In this document: one piece after another, positions 60,040-64,000 of the stretch
How the letters are laid out: each line of letters begins with the position of its first letter
Numbering within the stretch: position 1 is the first letter of the stretch
NCBI RefSeq assembly: GCF_003402575.1
Contig: NZ_BGZJ01000001.1
Location: forward strand, 1-64,000
DNA length: 64,000 nucleotides
From: Mesosutterella multiformis
GTDB taxonomy: Bacteria > Pseudomonadota > Gammaproteobacteria > Burkholderiales > Burkholderiaceae_F
Reading direction: 5' to 3'
Program-made: the position numbers and the translations under genes
The notes under the pieces: model-generated
The model's input: the letters and a program-made list of their open reading frames with translations, nothing else
Told to the model about the DNA's origin: nothing
The model's database searches: none

Positions 60040-61848
60040 CCTGAATTCCCGATTTACTTATACATAGCGGGATTCAGGAGGCAGTTTTCCAGTCCGAGTC
60101 GCTCAAAAACGAGTCTGTGGCGACCTAAAATTTCCCCGAGCCAAACTTTTCCTGTTGATGAGCTATAGAAACGGATCTGCCCCACATCTTCCAGCAGCTC
60201 CATGAGAGAATATTCGTCAAGCAGAGGTGCATAGGATTTCTTCCCTATTTTCACTTCAACACTCATGGCTTTGATGAGCCAGGAAACAATTGTGGCAGCG
60301 ATGAAGGCTAACAAGAGACGTCCATTAACAGAAACGTCGGAGTGTCCCCTTGTAGTTGTAAAACCAACATCAGTCTTGATAACCCCAAAGCATTTCTCGA
60401 TGCAGTCGCGCGTTCTGTAGATCTCCAGGATTTCTTTCGACTCAAGTTTTCGATCGCTGATCATTGAAAAGAATCCCATGTATCTGACCTTTTCATTGAC
60501 AGCATCATTGTTTCTGATCAGAGGCTTTTTACCGGGTTCACTATCAGGTGTTTCATAGAATCTCAAAAGTTTGGAATCAGGGCTGGCTAACCCGTTAATC
60601 CAGTCTTCTTCAAAGGTTACCAAATCAGATAAAAATTTATCCTGCTCATTATTTGCAACTGCAAGACTGTAATAGATGTACACCCAAACACTACATGATT
60701 TTGGGTCCTCTTTCGTGCCTGGTATTGTGACCTGGGTTTGAACAGCGGTCAGGTTGTGACCGCGAACGTTGTTCGTCATATCCCAGAAAGCGGGAAGATT
60801 ATCTTCGATGGCGTCCCTGATGAAGGAGTGATCAGTTTTGGCAGCCATGATGAAGTGATGCTTGTTCTTGCAGAGCAGCCGAAGATTCTCACGGCTGCAA
60901 TAGCCCCGATCAAAAATTGAGATAATTTTTTTACTGACTCCGATGTTTTCCCATCGAGTCAGAAGGTCATGCATAGTGACTATATCTGGCACGTTTCCGG
61001 CGAATCGCCTGAACATCAGGGGAACACCAGAATTATGACCGTAGAGGAGCGCCAAACCAATCTGGTTTTCGTAGCCTCCGCGTTTACTAATTCCTTTTCG
61101 TACATCTGTCAGAGATCGGCTTTCAGACGCGATTCGTGTGCTGTCGAATGATAAATATTCTGTTTCAGGAAGACGCTTGGCCCGAAGAGCAAAGAGCCGA
61201 TTTAATGAAGCTGTATCTGAGCCAATATCCTGCGATAACTCACTTAGTCTTTGAGACTCGATATTGTCTGGAAGACCGGCTGGCAAGGCGTTAGTATCAG
61301 AAAAAATCTTGAATCTATGCTGTGAAGTAGTGTTTTTGATGATTTGATATGCCGCCAGGCTTACCATCATGGCGGCCTTCCCCTCACCATAAACTTTCTT
61401 CAAATCATCAGTTAAACCCGAGGTTTCTGCTGCTTGAGTAAGGAGTGCGGTTGTTCCGAACGTTTTGTCATGATCAAATTTCTGACGCTTATCAGTGGTC
61501 TTTTTGACACGGGTCAGCTTCAGCTCTGCCGCATAAGCTGCGTTCGGAACAAATTTTCCATCAACAAGCTTGCCAATATATCGCCTTTTTTGTTGGCCCC
61601 GCTTTTTTTCTTTATCCCACCAATACTTATGGATTGCAACGTACTCTGTGTCTTTGATTCGGACAATACGCGCATCTTCGGGAAGGATCGGATTGTGATC
61701 AGTCATATCGCAAGGGCTGCAAAAGAGATTATATATGTCTATATTATACGTATGTTTTACCTATAAATCAACCCTTTTTTTAAATTTTCTATTTGGAAAA
61801 TCAATAGACTTTTGTTAAAAAATACAGCTAACAGAGCGGGAATTTAGG
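60040..61848 (-). mobile_element. YREK-type (IS1634/IS4-like) element, intact
   Basis: A 1809-bp element with terminal repeats CCTGAATTCCCG and, read inward from the right, CCTAAATTCCCG. The 6-bp target repeat TTGATA lies at 60034-60039 and 61849-61854. It is inserted in orfB of the IS150-type element in opposite orientation. It differs from the YREK-type element near 25326. Confidence 0.93.
60054..61706 (-). CDS. IS1634/IS4-like transposase (intact)
   Basis: A 550-aa transposase. The N-terminal part has YVAIHKYWWDKEKKRGQQKR, like the other YREK element. The core has YLSFDSTRIASES (first Asp), ISIFDRGYCSREN (second Asp) and YRTRDCIEKCFGVIK, an exact Y-2-R-3-E-6-K signature with the catalytic Glu. 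No stop or frameshift is present, so it is probably active. Upstream on the minus strand an AT-rich region with CATACGTATAAT may be its promoter. Confidence 0.93.
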   Translation of the reverse strand: MTDHNPILPEDARIVRIKDTEYVAIHKYWWDKEKKRGQQKRRYIGKLVDGKFVPNAAYAAELKLTRVKKTTDKRQKFDHDKTFGTTALLTQAAETSGLTDDLKKVYGEGKAAMMVSLAAYQIIKNTTSQHRFKIFSDTNALPAGLPDNIESQRLSELSQDIGSDTASLNRLFALRAKRLPETEYLSFDSTRIASESRSLTDVRKGISKRGGYENQIGLALLYGHNSGVPLMFRRFAGNVPDIVTMHDLLTRWENIGVSKKIISIFDRGYCSRENLRLLCKNKHHFIMAAKTDHSFIRDAIEDNLPAFWDMTNNVRGHNLTAVQTQVTIPGTKEDPKSCSVWVYIYYSLAVANNEQDKFLSDLVTFEEDWINGLASPDSKLLRFYETPDSEPGKKPLIRNNDAVNEKVRYMGFFSMISDRKLESKEILEIYRTRDCIEKCFGVIKTDVGFTTTRGHSDVSVNGRLLLAFIAATIVSWLIKAMSVEVKIGKKSYAPLLDEYSLMELLEDVGQIRFYSSSTGKVWLGEILGRHRLVFERLGLENCLLNPAMYK

Positions 61849-62145
61849 TTGATAATGCCGCGACCGAACAGGTTTTTGGGCATCTGAAGGACGAATTCTT
61901 TCTTGATCAGACATGGGACTGCTATGAAGATTTTGAAAGAGACCTGGATCGTTACATTCAGCACTGGAACAACAGAAGAAGGCAGATGAAATTAAAGGGA
62001 CTGACCCCGGTAGAATACCGAAATCAATCCCTTTCTATCGCCCCTTAGGATTTTTATTTAACAAGTCCTAAATTTGGGGAGCAGTTCAAAGTTCTCCTTT
62101 TTTGTTTCTGAGATAGTGGCAAGAGCAAATTTTCTCAGTCAGTCG

Positions 62146-64000
62146 CTACATAAATTTCTTCAGATAGACCTGTAGCTTTTTTCTGTAATGCTCTTTCCTT
62201 TTCCCTGAAAGAAACTTTGCAAAAAAACAATACTTAATGAGTTTCAGAACTGAAATTTGATTGATATTCTTTTGGTCATCGGAAGGGCCAACGATTTTCA
62301 GCATGCTCTGATGACTATGAGGATCATAGCGCTTGAAAAGACAAGCGTTTAGATCTCTTAATCTTAAGAAAGTATTCCCATAATAAACATCACTCAGAGA
62401 GGATGGGATCGCTATCAGAGGATAGTATCCATCATTTTGTGCAGCATAAGCCCAGATCCGCTCAATGCCATGCAGCAATGTACCGTCAGGAGCAAGAGGT
62501 TCTTTCGGCATCTCGTCATACGTCCAAGAACGCGAGAGAATTGTCCTTGATGCTTCTTTTTTGATCCAGAAAACGGATCCAAAGGGAGCGACTACTTGCC
62601 CCTTTTCAACGGGGACATTAATACCAAGCTTCTCCCAAAGTTTTTCAAAAGCAGATAAATTCGGTCCTATTTCATCGCCTATCGTCGTAAATGGACCAAA
62701 ATTCGGAGGAGGAGAAAAAATCATCCCTAGCGATTGTTCGCGGGAGAGAAGACTGATGCAGTTATTGACGTAATCTTTGGAAAACAAAACTCCGTTCCAG
62801 CATAACCGATCGAATGAGTCCCCTACAATCTGCATTAATTGAGGGGATTTCTTATCTTTAACACAGCAGATATAGTCGTATTGATCAAAGATATCCCGGG
62901 CAGCTATGCAATAAGCCGCAAAATCCCGCCCCTTGTTGATCTTGATCCGGTATTCAATATCAAGATCATAATGACTGAATGCTTTGCGGTATGCCTCTAA
63001 CGTCTCATTTGATGTAGAAATCAGACAGATATGAGTTTTAGATGGAAGATTACGAATATAGGGAATATATTTATCGACAGAGTCTTCATAGTATGCAAAG
63101 AAAATAGCAGCTATTTTTTTTGATTCCAGTACTTTGTCAATATTTTCGGATCTATCATCTAGGATAACCTGATTAAAATGAATATTACTGTTCAAGACAC
63201 TTAGCTGCGTTGTGCCCAACAGGTCTTCATATATTTCGCTCACAGGATATCCCAGCTTCTCCAGTTTTTCCATCACAAGCCGGGGTATTTCTCCGCCTGT
63301 AACTTCAGTCCAGACTTCAGGTGATGAACTGAATAGTTTTCTTTTTACCAATGGATATCGGCAGTTAATATAATCGTAAGCCTGATAATACGAAGGATTC
63401 ATTATTCCTTCAGGTTTAAAAACTGTGTCCCAGCTAAAACCAAGAGATTCAAGATAAGCCGTGAATTGAGTTTCGTGCCAATAAACTTCCTCCAAAAACT
63501 TATCGTAGTAATGGAGGTCTTTCCAATATTTTTCGAAGCCCTCGGATTCGATAACAGGACGTCTCAGAACAATAAAGAAAGACTGGATGTGCGCTCGGAT
63601 ATACGAATCCGGTTTATCAGGCTGAAGCTGGGATTTTTTTATCTCCACCTGGCGAGTCAATCCCCAGAAATCACAGGGATTGCCTGCCATTTTTTGGAAA
63701 CTTTCTGAGAACGGATACACCGGACCATAGCAACTGCAGTTTGTCAGAATCAACTCATCAAACCGTCGGACCTCATTCCACCCAAGGTGGTCGAAAGCTG
63801 CCTTCCATGCACCAAAATCAATTCCTCGATTCTCACGCTGCAGAACATCCACGCCAAGACGCTCAAGCGTCTCTTTTCCTTCCTTGGACAAATTCCCATT
63901 GGCGATAACAATAATCCTGTCAGCAACCTCCTGAAGTCCCTTCAGATACGTTAGAACATATTTTCTGACAATTCCATTTTTTTCCCAAAAGGTATAAAAA
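62146..64000 (-). CDS. RgpF-like rhamnan/polysaccharide synthesis protein (5' end outside the window)
   Basis: The frame is open from the right edge and stops at 62146, at least 618 aa. It contains two related halves. The first carries FYTFWEKNGIVRKYVLTYLK, IIVIANGNLS and RGIDFGAWKAAF, the usual opening of RgpF/rhamnan synthesis F domains. The second starts near IAAIFFAYYEDSVDKYIPYI and repeats the pattern with NKGRDFAAYCIAARDI and a DYICCVKDKKSP block. Such proteins build or modify rhamnose-containing cell-surface polysaccharides; the rfb operon would supply dTDP-L-rhamnose. Base use is more AT-rich than the core genes. An apparent TTG at 63891 is not the start, since coding continues upstream in frame. 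Confidence 0.85.
   Translation of the reverse strand, partial: FYTFWEKNGIVRKYVLTYLKGLQEVADRIIVIANGNLSKEGKETLERLGVDVLQRENRGIDFGAWKAAFDHLGWNEVRRFDELILTNCSCYGPVYPFSESFQKMAGNPCDFWGLTRQVEIKKSQLQPDKPDSYIRAHIQSFFIVLRRPVIESEGFEKYWKDLHYYDKFLEEVYWHETQFTAYLESLGFSWDTVFKPEGIMNPSYYQAYDYINCRYPLVKRKLFSSSPEVWTEVTGGEIPRLVMEKLEKLGYPVSEIYEDLLGTTQLSVLNSNIHFNQVILDDRSENIDKVLESKKIAAIFFAYYEDSVDKYIPYIRNLPSKTHICLISTSNETLEAYRKAFSHYDLDIEYRIKINKGRDFAAYCIAARDIFDQYDYICCVKDKKSPQLMQIVGDSFDRLCWNGVLFSKDYVNNCISLLSREQSLGMIFSPPPNFGPFTTIGDEIGPNLSAFEKLWEKLGINVPVEKGQVVAPFGSVFWIKKEASRTILSRSWTYDEMPKEPLAPDGTLLHGIERIWAYAAQNDGYYPLIAIPSSLSDVYYGNTFLRLRDLNACLFKRYDPHSHQSMLKIVGPSDDQKNINQISVLKLIKYCFFAKFLSGKRKEHYRKKLQVYLKKFM

Larger units (their letters stand above)
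59421..62048 (+). pseudogene. IS150-type OrfB transposase, interrupted
   Basis: The N-terminal part (59421 to about 60039) holds the HTH_21 region GCGYRQITMCLRHEQG and two of the DDE residues in WVKLGTDVTEFAQPWG and HSDMGWQYQ. It ends at SRKSNCL, where the YREK-type element inserted with target repeat TTGATA. The C-terminal part resumes at 61849: DNAATEQVFGHLKDEFF with the catalytic Glu, then a final RLKGLTPVEYR-like block and stop at 62046-62048. The active site is split, so the element is dead. Confidence 0.92.
58789..62088 (+). mobile_element. IS3-family (IS150-type) element, split by a YREK-type element
   Basis: The left end is TGAACTGACTCCCATTTTTA and the right end, read inward, is TGAACTGCTCCCCAAATTTA; both continue GGAC. 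A 3-bp AAG target repeat lies at 58786-58788 and 62089-62091. Without the insert the element would be 1485 bp. It has orfA and orfB in the usual IS150 arrangement. The insert (60040-61848) splits orfB. The element itself sits in the centre of the galU terminator palindrome. Confidence 0.93.

Noticed and set aside
1-64000. CRISPR arrays, prophage or restriction and defence genes
   Set aside because: No regularly spaced short repeats, phage structural genes, cas genes or methylases were seen; the accessory content is IS elements and polysaccharide genes.

Overview
The window looks like chromosome from a betaproteobacterium of the Sutterellaceae type (Sutterella/Parasutterella-like). This is an inference from gene content, not from a marker gene: two DcuC-type C4-dicarboxylate carriers, two twin-arginine-exported respiratory reductases, many peptide and amide hydrolases, almost no sugar catabolism, and moderately high GC with AT-rich foreign patches.

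Layout. 1-1675: tail of a probable Ntn-type hydrolase, then an amino-acid permease broken by about five frameshifts. 1957-3062: frameshifted IS30 element. 3753-5104: two PAP2 phosphatases. 5170-9086 (minus): iadA, dcuC and a D-threonine-aldolase-like enzyme. 9275-12269: periplasmic endonuclease I, a LysR regulator and a frameshifted RluA-type pseudouridine synthase. 12347-13258: ppaC. 13638-13714: tRNA-Arg(ACG). 13882-18102 (minus): glycosyltransferase plus rfbBACD for dTDP-L-rhamnose. 18531-21089: TorA/BisC-like molybdoenzyme. 21712-22647: AT-rich sugar epimerase.

22685-28611 and 34269-36726 are nested insertion sequences. Two IS30 copies and one YREK-type (IS1634/IS4-like) element are each split by a copy of the same 1343-bp IS256-family element. 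Between them (28881-32785) lies a second dcuC with an amidohydrolase and a divergent LysR regulator, followed by a GntR/FCD regulator (33129-33893). 37010-42270 (minus): a membrane-anchored unknown, UvrD/PcrA helicase, queC and a GT4 glycosyltransferase. 42526-46373: GT8 glycosyltransferase, aldo/keto reductase and an exported fumarate-reductase-like flavoprotein. 46517-58733: an unknown protein, OsmC, crcB with DUF190, kefF/kefC-like K+ efflux genes, an M20 amidohydrolase, a C69 dipeptidase, an AbgA-like hydrolase, a LysR regulator and galU. 58789-62088: an IS150-type IS3 element placed exactly in the galU terminator and itself split by an intact YREK-type element. 62146-64000 (minus): RgpF-like rhamnan/polysaccharide gene running off the window.

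How it fits together (inference). Isoaspartyl dipeptides, N-acyl amino acids, aminobenzoyl-glutamate-like amides and ordinary dipeptides would be hydrolysed to amino acids such as aspartate. DcuC carriers would exchange C4-dicarboxylates, and the exported flavoprotein and molybdoenzyme would serve as anaerobic terminal reductases. GalU, RfbABCD, the glycosyltransferases and the RgpF-like protein point to a rhamnose-containing surface polysaccharide. The repeated pairing of a DcuC carrier with a cytoplasmic amidohydrolase-superfamily enzyme is the most system-like feature; the IS nesting and the terminator-targeted insertion are the most striking structural ones.
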